In this document: positions 16,453-24,734 of the stretch, one piece after another
How positions within the stretch are numbered: the first letter of the stretch is position 1
Layout of the letters: each line of letters opens with the position of its first letter
Source of the DNA: Cupriavidus sp. P-10
Lineage (GTDB): Bacteria; Pseudomonadota; Gammaproteobacteria; Burkholderiales; Burkholderiaceae
Reading direction: 5' to 3'
NCBI RefSeq assembly: GCF_003402535.2
Contig: NZ_AP025171.1
Location: 930,001-994,000 of the forward strand
Length of the DNA stretch: 64,000 nt
Program-made: the position numbers and the translations under genes
The notes under the pieces: generated by a model
What the model saw: the letters and a program-made list of their open reading frames with translations, nothing else
Databases searched by the model: none
What the model was told of the DNA's origin: nothing

Positions 16453-17454
16453 TCAGTGCGCAACCGACTCCGGCACGCGTTCCTCGTCGCGGCTGCGGCG
16501 CCAGCTTGCTGGCGGGAGCCCGAACTCGCGCTTGAAGGCGCGGCTGAACGCCGCCTCGGAGTCATAGCCGACCGCGCCCGCGATCTCGCCGATCGACCGG
16601 TTGCCGCTGCGCAGCTCCGCCGCCGCGGTGCGCAGGCGCCAGTGCGCCAGGTATTGCATCGGTGGCTGGCCGAGCAGATCGGTAAAGCGTTGCGCCAGCG
16701 CCGAGCGTGACAGCCCGACGTTGCCGGCGAGCTCGTCCACTGTCCACGGGTAGGCTGGGCGGGCATGCATGCGCGACAGGGCCCGCCCTACGTAGCGGTC
16801 GCGCAGCGCGGCCAGCCAGCCGCTTTCATTGTCCGGGAGCGTGTCAATACAGCGCCGCACCGCCTGCACGAAGAGCAGCTCGGACAGCTTGGCCAGCACC
16901 GTGGCGCTGCCCGCGCGCGGCTCGGCCGCTTCAGAGGTGGCAAACGCCAGCGCCGAGGACAGCCACGCCGACTCGATGCCATTGCCCAACCCCACTTTGA
17001 ACAGCCGCGGGAGCGAGGTCAGCAGCGGGTTGCCCATGGTGTCGTCGAACCCGAGGAAGCCGCACACCATGCGCGTGGTTTCGCCGCCGCCCCCATACGA
17101 CACGCGCATGACTTCGCCCGGGCTGTTGCGCAGCATGTCCGCGACCAGCGGCGCGGACTGCACCGGCTGCAGGTGCAGGTCGCTGCCCAGCACGTGTGGC
17201 TCGCCTTGCGGTACCACCAGCAGCTCGCCGGTCTCGACGCGCAGGCCCGGCCCCGTGCTTCCGACAAGGCGGGCCCAGCACACGCCTTCGGTTATCAGGT
17301 GGTAGGAGACGACGCGATCGGTGCCGGGCAGGAAGGCGTTGCGCAATTCAGCGTCCGCTTCAGACACCAGGCACCACGGCGACTTGAATTCGCCGTTGAG
17401 GAAGACGGCACCGCTCAGTTGCACGGCGCGCAGCAGGTCGGACAAGGCATCCAT
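16453..17454 (-). CDS. AraC-family regulator with cupin sensor domain
   Basis: A 333-residue regulator. The N-terminal cupin (LLVVPQGEPHVL and surrounding) is of the AraC cupin_6 type. The C-terminal double helix-turn-helix includes WTVDELAGNVGLSRSALAQR and SIGEIAGAVGYDSEAAFSRA. ATG 17454 has GGAGG 9 bases upstream; an in-frame GTG at 17460 is too close to that site. It is divergent from the acyl-CoA-dehydrogenase-like/flavin reductase pair and is their likely regulator. Confidence 0.92.
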   Translation of the reverse strand: MDALSDLLRAVQLSGAVFLNGEFKSPWCLVSEADAELRNAFLPGTDRVVSYHLITEGVCWARLVGSTGPGLRVETGELLVVPQGEPHVLGSDLHLQPVQSAPLVADMLRNSPGEVMRVSYGGGGETTRMVCGFLGFDDTMGNPLLTSLPRLFKVGLGNGIESAWLSSALAFATSEAAEPRAGSATVLAKLSELLFVQAVRRCIDTLPDNESGWLAALRDRYVGRALSRMHARPAYPWTVDELAGNVGLSRSALAQRFTDLLGQPPMQYLAHWRLRTAAAELRSGNRSIGEIAGAVGYDSEAAFSRAFKREFGLPPASWRRSRDEERVPESVAH

Positions 17455-17601
17455 GGTCACTTTCCTCCAGATCCGGTGTTTCGCGCAAGAAAGCCGGACG
17501 CCCGATCATACGGGCAAGGGGACCGGGCTCCGATACTAGCATCGTGCTACGGGCCGGACAACGGCTCTGCGGCACGGATCAGACAAGCCGGAGACAACAC
17601 C

Positions 17602-18780
17602 ATGGAAACAGTTACCGCCCCCGATGCCAGCGCAGGTGCGCAGGCCGATTGGCTCGCACTTGCCGCGGCGCTGGGCCGCACCTTCGACACACGCGCCCCC
17701 GACATCGACGCGAGCGAGCAGTTCGTCAGCGCGAACTACGACGACCTGCGAGCGCATCGCTTCTTTGCCGCCGCCGTGCCGCAGGAGCTGGGCGGTGCCG
17801 GCTTGTCCCACCAGGAGCTGGGCGGCGTGCTGCGCGAGCTGGGCAAGTACTGCGGGTCGACCGCACTGGCCTTTGCCATGCACACGCATCCGGTGGCCAC
17901 GGCGGCATGGCGCTGGCGCAATCAGAAAGCGCCGGTGGAAGGGCTGCTCAAGCGCGTGGCGGGCGAGCAGATGGTGCTGCTGGGCAGCGGCGGTTCGGAC
18001 TGGCTGCAGGGCAGCGGCAAGGCCACGCGTGTCGAAGGTGGCTTCCGTGTGGACGGGCGCAAGATCTTCGCCAGCGGCGCGCCGGTGGCGGACTTGTTCA
18101 TGACTTGCGCGGTGTACGACGATCCCGAAGCCGGGCCCACGGTGCTGCATTTCGCGCTGCCGATGAAGAGCCCCGGCGTGCGCGTGATGTCGAACTGGCA
18201 CGCGCTGGGCATGCGCGGCACGGGCTCGCACGACGTGCTGCTTGAAGGCGTGCTGGTGCCGGACACCGCCGTCGCCGCGCGCCGCCCGCAAGGTGTCTGG
18301 CATCCGATGATGCATACCGTCTCGATGATCGCGTTGCCGCTGATCTACGCGGTCTACGTCGGCATCGCCGAAGCCGCGCGCGATATCGCCCTGCAACTGG
18401 CGCGGCAGCGTCGCCTCAGCGCGCATGCGGTGGAAGCGGCCGGACGCCTCTGCAACGAAGCCGAAGCCGCGCGCATGGCGCTGGATACGATGTTCGACGC
18501 AGCCGCGGGGCACGCGCCGGGTGCGGTGACCACCAACCGCATCATGTGCGGGCGCACGCTGGCTGCGCGCGCGGTGCTGGCGACCGTCGAAGCGGCCATG
18601 GACCTCGCCGGCGGCGCGGGCTTTTATCGCGATACCGGGCTGGAGCGGCGCTTCCGCGATGCGCAAGGCGCGCGCTTCCATCCGTTGCAGGCCGGTGCCC
18701 AGCAGGAGTACGCCGGACGCATGGCGCTGGGCCTGGATATCGATGCGCCTCCCGGCGAGGTGCGGCAGGCCGCGCAATGA
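17602..18780 (+). CDS. Acyl-CoA dehydrogenase-fold flavoprotein, probable monooxygenase component
   Basis: A 392-residue protein of the acyl-CoA dehydrogenase fold. Its C-terminus (LERRFRDAQGARFHPLQAGA, then YAGRMALG) resembles the Acyl-CoA_dh_2 branch, which includes flavin-dependent monooxygenases such as DszC. I do not see the YEG-type catalytic Glu of true dehydrogenases. Its stop overlaps the start of a flavin reductase, which supports a two-component monooxygenase that uses free reduced flavin. The start at 17602 is preceded by a GGAG-like site. The substrate is unknown. Confidence 0.8.
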   Translation: METVTAPDASAGAQADWLALAAALGRTFDTRAPDIDASEQFVSANYDDLRAHRFFAAAVPQELGGAGLSHQELGGVLRELGKYCGSTALAFAMHTHPVATAAWRWRNQKAPVEGLLKRVAGEQMVLLGSGGSDWLQGSGKATRVEGGFRVDGRKIFASGAPVADLFMTCAVYDDPEAGPTVLHFALPMKSPGVRVMSNWHALGMRGTGSHDVLLEGVLVPDTAVAARRPQGVWHPMMHTVSMIALPLIYAVYVGIAEAARDIALQLARQRRLSAHAVEAAGRLCNEAEAARMALDTMFDAAAGHAPGAVTTNRIMCGRTLAARAVLATVEAAMDLAGGAGFYRDTGLERRFRDAQGARFHPLQAGAQQEYAGRMALGLDIDAPPGEVRQAAQ

Positions 18781-19370
18781 TGCCCGCACTGGCCCCGCTG
18801 CCGTATGCCACCGAGGCCTGCAACGACAGCGGCTGCGATGACCTGGGCGAGGCCTCCAGCGGCCTGGACCATGACGCCCGCGCACGTCGCGCCCTGCGCG
18901 ATGCGCTCGGGCAGTTCGCCACCGGCGTGACGGTAGTGACCGCGGCGGACGCGGAGGGCAGGCCGGTCGGGGTGACGATCAACGCCTTCACTTCCGTCTC
19001 GCTGGCGCCGCCGCTGCTGCTGTGGTGCCTGGCGCGCGCATCCGGCAGCCTGCCGGCGCTGCGCGCCGCGCCCTGTCATGCCATCAACGTGCTGGGCAGC
19101 GGACAACTGGCCTTGTGCCGGCGTTTTGCCGGGCGTGATATCGACCGCTTTGCCGGTGTGGATTGCCGCCCCGGACCGTGCGGCACGGTGCTGCTGGCCG
19201 GCGCGCTGGCGACATTTATCTGCCGGCACCGCTCGGTGCGCAGGTTCGGCGACCATGTGGTGTTCGTGGTCGAGGTGATGGCCTACGGCGCGTCGCCCGG
19301 TGCGCCGCTGGTGTTCCATGGGGGCGGGTTTGGCGAAGGGACGGCGAGCATCGACGCCGGTGCGGCCTAG
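18777..19370 (+). CDS. Flavin reductase (FMN-binding split-barrel, HpaC/DszD-like)
   Basis: A 197-residue flavin reductase. The family core is visible as FATGVTVVTAADAEGRPVGV, TINAFTSVSLAPPLLLWCLA and HAINVLGSGQ. An N-terminal extension of about 40 residues is Cys/Asp-containing and unusual. The ATG overlaps the upstream TGA (ATGA), so the two genes are translationally coupled. It should supply reduced FMN or FAD to the preceding flavoprotein. Its 3' end overlaps the convergent DMT gene by 4 bases. Confidence 0.88.
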   Translation: MMPALAPLPYATEACNDSGCDDLGEASSGLDHDARARRALRDALGQFATGVTVVTAADAEGRPVGVTINAFTSVSLAPPLLLWCLARASGSLPALRAAPCHAINVLGSGQLALCRRFAGRDIDRFAGVDCRPGPCGTVLLAGALATFICRHRSVRRFGDHVVFVVEVMAYGASPGAPLVFHGGGFGEGTASIDAGAA

Positions 19371-20251
19371 CGCAGCACCCGTGCTCCGCGGGCCTTGCCG
19401 GCGATCACCAGGGCAATGCCACCGAGCACGGCCACCGCGCTGACCGCGAGCCGCAGCGTCAGCGTTTCACCCAGCAGCACGATGCCGCCCGCCGCGGCAA
19501 TGATCGGCACGCTCAGTTGCACCGTGGCGGCGGTGGCCGCGCGCAGGCGCGGCACCACCGCATACCAGACCACATAGCCAAGCCCGGACGTGACCGCGCC
19601 GGACAGCAATGCATACACCAGGCCCGCGCGGTCCAGCGAACGCTGCGCCTGCATCACCGCGGCCAGCGCCAGCGCCAGTGGTACCGCGCGCAGGAAATTG
19701 CCCGCCGTGGTCGTGACCGGATCGGCATTGCGCCGCCCGTGCAGCGAATAGATGCCCCAGGCGATGCCCGCCAGGATCATCAACAGGGAAGACAGCAGCG
19801 GCGGCGTGGCCAGTCCCGGCAGCAGCAGCCACACCAGCCCCACGAGCGCGAGCGCCAGGCCGATCCATTGCTGCATGCGCAGCGACTCGCCGGCCGCCAG
19901 CCCGTAGCCCGTCATGGTGGCCTGCACGGCAGCGAACAGCAACAACGCCCCGGTGCCGGCGCCCAGGCGCAGGTAGGCAAACGAGAACGCTGCGGCGTAG
20001 CAGAACAGCGCCAGTGCCGAAATCCAGCTGCCGGCCAGCGGCGGAAACCACGCCATGGTGTCGGAGCGCAGCAACCGGTGCTGCACCACCACGATGATCC
20101 ACAGCATCGCGGCCGCCGCGGTGACGCGCGCCAGCGTGAAGCTGGTCGCGTCGATGGTGGTGCCTTCCAGCGCGAGCCGGCATAACAGGGAGTTGCCGGC
20201 GAAGGCCAGCATGGCCAGTGTGGTCAGCAGGACGGTGTTCGCACGTGGCAT
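19367..20251 (-). CDS. DMT-superfamily (EamA) exporter
   Basis: A 294-residue inner-membrane protein with about ten hydrophobic helices in two repeats, typical of EamA/RhaT drug-metabolite transporters. Examples are VLLTTLAMLAFAGNSLLCRL at the N-terminus and LSVPIIAAAGGIVLLGE in the second repeat. The start at 20251 is inferred from the helix pattern, as no strong ribosome site is present. The substrate is unknown. The next gene upstream is the GarR-type reductase, 41 bases away. Confidence 0.85.
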   Translation of the reverse strand: MPRANTVLLTTLAMLAFAGNSLLCRLALEGTTIDATSFTLARVTAAAAMLWIIVVVQHRLLRSDTMAWFPPLAGSWISALALFCYAAAFSFAYLRLGAGTGALLLFAAVQATMTGYGLAAGESLRMQQWIGLALALVGLVWLLLPGLATPPLLSSLLMILAGIAWGIYSLHGRRNADPVTTTAGNFLRAVPLALALAAVMQAQRSLDRAGLVYALLSGAVTSGLGYVVWYAVVPRLRAATAATVQLSVPIIAAAGGIVLLGETLTLRLAVSAVAVLGGIALVIAGKARGARVLR

Positions 20252-20292
20252 GCGGGCCAGGGGTCTATGCAGGCTCGACAAAGTGGCCGGGC

Positions 20293-21201
20293 TCAGGCCG
20301 CCGGCGGCGTGTCGCCGATGGCGAACGACGACAGGTGCTCGATCGCCCGCACCAGCGCGGAATGGTCCCAGCCGCTGCCGCCCAGGCCGTCGCAGACGTT
20401 GAACAACTGCTGGCACGACGCCGTGCTGGGCAGGCCCACGCCCAGCTGGCGCGCGGTGGACAGCGCCAGTTCCAGGTCCTTCTGGTGCAGGGCGATGCGG
20501 AAGCCCGGGTCGAAGGTCCGCTTGATCATGCGTTCGCCATGGACCTCAAGGATGCGCGAACTGGCAAAGCCGCCCATCAGCGCCTCGCGCACGCGCGCGG
20601 GATCGGCGCCGGCACGCGCGGCCAGCACCAGCGCCTCGCCGACAGCCTCGATGGTCAGCGCCACGATCACCTGGTTGGCCACCTTGGCCACCTGGCCCGC
20701 GCCGGCTTCGCCGACGCGCACGATATTCTTGCCCATCAGCTGCAGCAGCGGCAGCACGCGGTCGAACACTTCCTGCTTGCCGCCGGCCATGATCGACAGC
20801 GTGCCGGCCTTGGCGCCAACCTCGCCGCCGGAAACCGGTGCATCGACGTAGTCCACGCCCAGCGCCTCGATGCAGCGCGCGAACTCGCGCGTGGCGATCG
20901 GCGAGATCGAGCTCATGTCGATCACGGTGACGCCTCCCGGCGTCTCGGCGAGGCCGTCGGCGACGCCCTCCTTGCCGAAGAGGACCTGCTCCACGTCGGG
21001 CGTGTCGGGCAGCATCAGGATGATGGTTTCCGACTGCCGCGCGACCTCTTCGGCGCTGCCGCAGGCCTGAACGCCCGCGTCCAGCAGGGCCTGCGGCACG
21101 CCGCTGCGGGTATGGGCGAACACGGTATGCCCGCCGTCGACGACGTGCTGCGCCATGGGCTTGCCCATCACGCCAAGCCCGATAAAGCCGATCTTGCTCA
21201 T
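20293..21201 (-). CDS. garR: 2-hydroxy-3-oxopropionate (tartronate semialdehyde) reductase family
   Basis: A 302-residue beta-hydroxyacid dehydrogenase. The Rossmann motif is IGFIGLGVMGKPMAQ at residues 4-18. The substrate loop is DAPVSGGEVGAKAGTLSIMA. The catalytic Lys lies in GAGQVAKVANQ. These match GarR/GlxR, which reduces tartronate semialdehyde to glycerate with NAD(P)H. It fits glyoxylate or galactarate/glucarate breakdown, and garD is at the far end of the window, but the two are not in one operon. 3-Hydroxyisobutyrate dehydrogenase is the main alternative. Confidence 0.85.
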   Translation of the reverse strand: MSKIGFIGLGVMGKPMAQHVVDGGHTVFAHTRSGVPQALLDAGVQACGSAEEVARQSETIILMLPDTPDVEQVLFGKEGVADGLAETPGGVTVIDMSSISPIATREFARCIEALGVDYVDAPVSGGEVGAKAGTLSIMAGGKQEVFDRVLPLLQLMGKNIVRVGEAGAGQVAKVANQVIVALTIEAVGEALVLAARAGADPARVREALMGGFASSRILEVHGERMIKRTFDPGFRIALHQKDLELALSTARQLGVGLPSTASCQQLFNVCDGLGGSGWDHSALVRAIEHLSSFAIGDTPPAA

Positions 21202-21312
21202 GACAGTGTCCGGTGGTTGCGTGGGAGCGCCCGCACAGGCAGACGCTTAACTCTGATCATAGTCAGTCGCACGCCGGTAAGGCCGCGGATACGTGCGCCT
21301 GCCGGAGCAAGG

Positions 21313-21345
21313 AAAAAGCCCCGCGCCAATGCTGGCAACGGGGCT
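21313..21345 (-). terminator. Intrinsic terminator of the SOS-controlled gene
   Basis: Read on the minus strand, AGCCCCG and CGGGGCT form a stem over a 15-base loop and are followed by TTTTT. It lies 30 bases past the stop of the 97-residue gene. Confidence 0.75.
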
Positions 21346-21375
21346 CATTGCGCGCTGGCGAGCCGCGCCGACGGG

Positions 21376-21669
21376 TCAGCGGCACGCCGCATCCTTGGCA
21401 GCATCGCCCGGACGCTGGCCCAGGATCTCGCGGATGCGGGCCAGGTACTGGTCGCCCACCGTCCGGTGCATGCGCGCGGCCTCGGCGGCGAACTGGCGCC
21501 GGCCAGGCGGGCGGATCCCGAGGCTGCGGCAGATTGTCGACAGGTAGGGCTTGCGGTCGCGGCCCAGGCGCAGCGCCACGGTCTGCAGCGCGGCATCGCC
21601 GATGCGCCCGCGCAGCCAGGCCAGCACCTGGCGGTCGTAGTCGTTTTGCACACGGATCAGGTGTTCCAT
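21376..21669 (-). CDS. LexA-controlled small protein of unknown function
   Basis: A 97-residue, basic, mostly helical protein (MEHLIRVQNDYDRQVLAWLR at the start, LSTICRSLGIRPPGRRQF in the middle, QYLARIREILGQRPG near the end). No family is recognised. The start at 21669 follows GGGAG at 7 bases; an upstream in-frame extension would read through the operators. Two tandem LexA boxes and a good sigma-70 promoter lie immediately upstream, and a terminator follows. It is therefore a single-gene SOS unit, expected to be silent until DNA damage. DNA binding or interaction with replication or cell division is speculation. Confidence 0.8.
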   Translation of the reverse strand: MEHLIRVQNDYDRQVLAWLRGRIGDAALQTVALRLGRDRKPYLSTICRSLGIRPPGRRQFAAEAARMHRTVGDQYLARIREILGQRPGDAAKDAACR

Positions 21670-21682
21670 AACCGGACTCCCA

Positions 21683-21734
21683 CTGTTCATCCATACAGGT
21701 ACTGTAAATATATACAGTATTCTGGCGGATGCAA
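21683..21734 (-). promoter_or_regulatory. SOS promoter: two tandem LexA boxes overlapping -10
   Basis: Two CTGT-N8-ACAG boxes lie at 21702-21717 and 21683-21698, spaced 19 bases apart. The first extends to TACTGTAAATATATACAGTA (21700-21719), one base from the E. coli LexA consensus as I know it. On the minus strand a -35 TTGCAT (21734-21729) and -10 TATATT (21712-21707) are 16 bases apart, and the first box covers the -10. The ATG follows at 21669. Confidence 0.85.
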
Positions 21735-21959
21735 GAAAAGTCCGCGTCGAGTGACTCAAGTGCTGCGACTAGCGACAAATTTCCGGAAAATCTGAGACGG
21801 AAACCGAAAGTTTCCGCGACATGGGGCACGGCGGGCATCTGCTTGGTACTGGACTGAGTCATGGTCTTCGCAGGGGAGGGGTTCTTCCCCGACCCTGGCA
21901 AACACCTTCCCAAATTTTGATGCGATCGAACTTGTTGCTGCCAATCCAAAGCTGCGTGC

Positions 21960-23465
21960 TCACCAAAAGCCAAGCACCTTCCACCAGACGCTCCCGACCA
22001 CGGCGAAGATCAGCAGCTCCACCACGCACATCACAAAACCGACGCGCCACCAGGTTCCCATCGTGACAAAGCCGCTGCCGAAGATGATCGGCGAGGTGCC
22101 CGTCGCATAGTGGGTCAGCGTCATCATGATCGCCGAGCCGGCCGCCATCAGCAGCATGAACGGCACCACATACGCTGGCGGTATCAGATGGACTCCGACC
22201 GTCAGGAAGGCGAGCATCATCGCACTGATGTGCGCCGTCGTGCTGGCAAACAGGTAGTGCGAGAAAACGAAGACCGCCACCAGGATCGCGGCCGTGCCGC
22301 CCCAGCCAATGCCGCTGGCCACGATCGCGTCGCTCATGCCCTTAGAGAACCACCCGATCACACCCTGCTTGTTCAGTTGCTCGGCCAGCATGATCAGCGC
22401 ACCGAACCAGATCAGCGTGTCCCAGGCGCTCTTCTCGGACAGCACGTCATCCCAGTCGATGGTGCCGGTAATGATCAGCACGAACAGGCCGACCAAGGCG
22501 ACCACCGTCGGGTCCAGCGTTAGCGCCGGACCGAACAGCATCGCCGGAACGTTGGCCCACAGTAGCAGCAGCAGCGCGAAGGTGAAAATCATGACCATTT
22601 CCTTCGGCGACACAGGCCCCATCTTTGCAAGCTCGGCGTGCGCGTATTCCACCGCGTTGGGTGTGGCCTTGAGCTGCGGCGGCGACAACACATAGATCAC
22701 CAGCGGCATCAGCAGCATACATAGCAGGCCGGGCACCAACATGCAAAGCGCCCAGTCCGTCCAGCTCAGATGCAGATTCTGATTGGTCGCCTTGGCGATG
22801 TAGTCCACCACCAGCGGGTTCGGGGCGGTGGCGGTCACGAACATCGCCGACGAGATAGGGTTGGCGTGATAGTTGACCAACGCCAGGTAGGTGCCGACCT
22901 TGCCCTCGGTGCCCGTGGCCGGGTCGGAGTCGAATGCGTTGGCGATCGACTTCATGATCGGATGCACGATGCCGCCACCGCGCGCGGTATTGCTCGGCGT
23001 GAAGGGCGCCAGTACCAGTTCACACGTGACCAGACCGTAGCCGATGCCTATCGTCCGTTTCCCCATCAGGGAGATGAAAATCAGGCCGATACGGGTGCCC
23101 AGGCCGGTCTTCTTCACGCCGCGGGAGATCAGGATGGCCACCACGATCAGCCAGATTAGCGGATTGTCGAAGGCGGTCAGCGCATCGGCGATCGCCCCCT
23201 TGGACGAAGTCGAGGTCACCTGTGACAGCGAGAGGATCACGATCGCCATCATCGCCATCACTCCGATCGGCATGACCTTCAGGATGATTGCAACGATTGT
23301 CGTCAGAAAGATGGCAACCAGGCCCCAAGCCTTGGGCGTGAGCCCCGCGGGCACAGGCAGCAGCAGCAGGGTGATCAGCACGACCGTCGTGATCAGGGCG
23401 GGGCCTAACCGGAACGGGACCACGCTGTTGAAGTAGAGGAACGCCGCTTTTAGTCTTGTGAGCAT
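21960..23465 (-). CDS. DASS-family (SLC13-like) di-/tricarboxylate permease
   Basis: A 501-residue inner-membrane anion permease of the CitT/TtdT type. About twelve hydrophobic segments are present. The family motifs are LAPFTPSNTARGGGIVHPI near residue 155 and FVTATAPNPLVVDYI near residue 215. The second half has HYATGTSPIIFGSGFV. Likely substrates are succinate, fumarate, tartrate or citrate, by exchange or symport. It shares the strand and neighbourhood of the DUF3300/DUF2950 pair and lies near the fumarate-reductase-like genes, whose substrate or product it could carry. Confidence 0.92.
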   Translation of the reverse strand: MLTRLKAAFLYFNSVVPFRLGPALITTVVLITLLLLPVPAGLTPKAWGLVAIFLTTIVAIILKVMPIGVMAMMAIVILSLSQVTSTSSKGAIADALTAFDNPLIWLIVVAILISRGVKKTGLGTRIGLIFISLMGKRTIGIGYGLVTCELVLAPFTPSNTARGGGIVHPIMKSIANAFDSDPATGTEGKVGTYLALVNYHANPISSAMFVTATAPNPLVVDYIAKATNQNLHLSWTDWALCMLVPGLLCMLLMPLVIYVLSPPQLKATPNAVEYAHAELAKMGPVSPKEMVMIFTFALLLLLWANVPAMLFGPALTLDPTVVALVGLFVLIITGTIDWDDVLSEKSAWDTLIWFGALIMLAEQLNKQGVIGWFSKGMSDAIVASGIGWGGTAAILVAVFVFSHYLFASTTAHISAMMLAFLTVGVHLIPPAYVVPFMLLMAAGSAIMMTLTHYATGTSPIIFGSGFVTMGTWWRVGFVMCVVELLIFAVVGSVWWKVLGFW

Positions 23466-23588
23466 TTTTTGATCCCTCCCAGAAGAGTTGGTGGAGTTCT
23501 GGATAAGTCAGTGGCTGCGCTTCGCCACCCGCCGATCAGAGGAACGCAACCGAACGCGACCTGCACCACGCCAAGCGGGCATGGTTAC

Positions 23589-24734
23589 CTAACGTCGTCC
23601 ACCACCACCTCGTCCGCCACCAAAGCCACCCGCGCGTGCGCCACCGCCAAAGCCGCCGCCCCGGCCGGCCCCGGAATGCAGGCTCTGGTTGCCGCGACTG
23701 ACGTCGCGCTGCACGGCGCTGCCGCCCCGGCCCACGCCCTGGAAGCCATTGTCCCGGCCACCGGTCGCATCGCGCCCGCGGAATCCGCCGCGGCCCGACG
23801 CATCGGCCGTGCTCCTGCCGAATTTCTCGCGCGTGGCGTTGTCACGATAGGCAACACCCTGGCGGTGCCGCGCATCATGCTGCCAGCGGCCTTTATCCAG
23901 CTTGCTGGCGTCAAAGTTGCGGTCGATATTGCGGGCCTTGTGGTGCTCCACATGGACGCCGCCGTTGTTCCAGTCGCAGTCGCCAAAAATGGCAATGGCC
24001 CCGGCCAGGCCGATACCCCATGCAATGCCGCCGAGGAAGGCGTCGCCAGGATAGTAAGGTCCGTAGGGCGGCCAGTAGTAGTACGGATAGCCGGCATAGC
24101 CCCAGCCGCCGTAGACAATGGCGGGGTCGTACACCGGCACGTAGATCACCTCGGGATTCGCCGGTTCGATGCGCACGATCGTTTGCTGCGTGGCTTCGGC
24201 AGCGGTTGCGGGTTCCACGATCACAGTCTGCTGTGCGCCCGACTTGAGATGCCCGGCTTGCTGGGCGCGCACGCGCAGGCGTTGCACGGCAGCCATCACA
24301 TCCTTCTGCTGCGCCAGGAAGGCGTCTCCGAGCTTCTGGGTCCAGTCGAGCTTGTCACCCATTGGCCCAAGTATCTGCGGAAAGGCCACCAGCGATTTCA
24401 CGCTGACATCCCAGGTCTCGTTCTGCACTGCCTTGACGGCGGCGTCGCCTTTCAGGTCAGGGTGTCCTTTGAGCCAGCGCGCGGCAAGGGCGACCTCGAG
24501 CGGATAGGTGGAAGCCATCAGCACCTGCGACAGCAGCGGATCGGGGTAGAGTGCGATCGGGGCGACCAGCGCCTCGATTTCTTCCGCCTTGTAGGGAGCG
24601 GGTTCGCTCTGGGCCTGTGTCGTGCCGCCGCCAGGCAGCGCGGATGCCGGCTCCGTAGCTGGCGGGCCGGCGCTCTGGCATCCGGCCAGCGCCAGCGCGC
24701 TGCAGCAAGCCATGGTCAGGATGCGATGCCTCAT
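23589..24734 (-). CDS. DUF3300-family lipoprotein
   Basis: A 381-residue protein with a lipobox-like signal (ACCSALALAGC, Cys near residue 19). The DUF3300 core is recognised from EIEALVAPIALYPDPLLSQV, EVALAARWLKGHPDLKGDA and NPEVIYVPVYDPAIVYGGW. A Tyr/Trp/Pro/Gly-rich segment (GYPYYYWPPYGPYYPGD) and a long Gly/Arg-rich tail follow. Its ATG overlaps the stop of the upstream DUF2950 gene (ATGA), so the two are co-translated. The function of the family is not known to me. Confidence 0.88.
   Translation of the reverse strand: MRHRILTMACCSALALAGCQSAGPPATEPASALPGGGTTQAQSEPAPYKAEEIEALVAPIALYPDPLLSQVLMASTYPLEVALAARWLKGHPDLKGDAAVKAVQNETWDVSVKSLVAFPQILGPMGDKLDWTQKLGDAFLAQQKDVMAAVQRLRVRAQQAGHLKSGAQQTVIVEPATAAEATQQTIVRIEPANPEVIYVPVYDPAIVYGGWGYAGYPYYYWPPYGPYYPGDAFLGGIAWGIGLAGAIAIFGDCDWNNGGVHVEHHKARNIDRNFDASKLDKGRWQHDARHRQGVAYRDNATREKFGRSTADASGRGGFRGRDATGGRDNGFQGVGRGGSAVQRDVSRGNQSLHSGAGRGGGFGGGARAGGFGGGRGGGGRR

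Noticed and set aside
21798..21816. Perfect hairpin CGGAAAC-CGAAA-GTTTCCG
   Set aside because: It has a 7-bp stem and no T-run, and lies between a permease stop and an SOS promoter; there is too little to call it a terminator or an RNA element.
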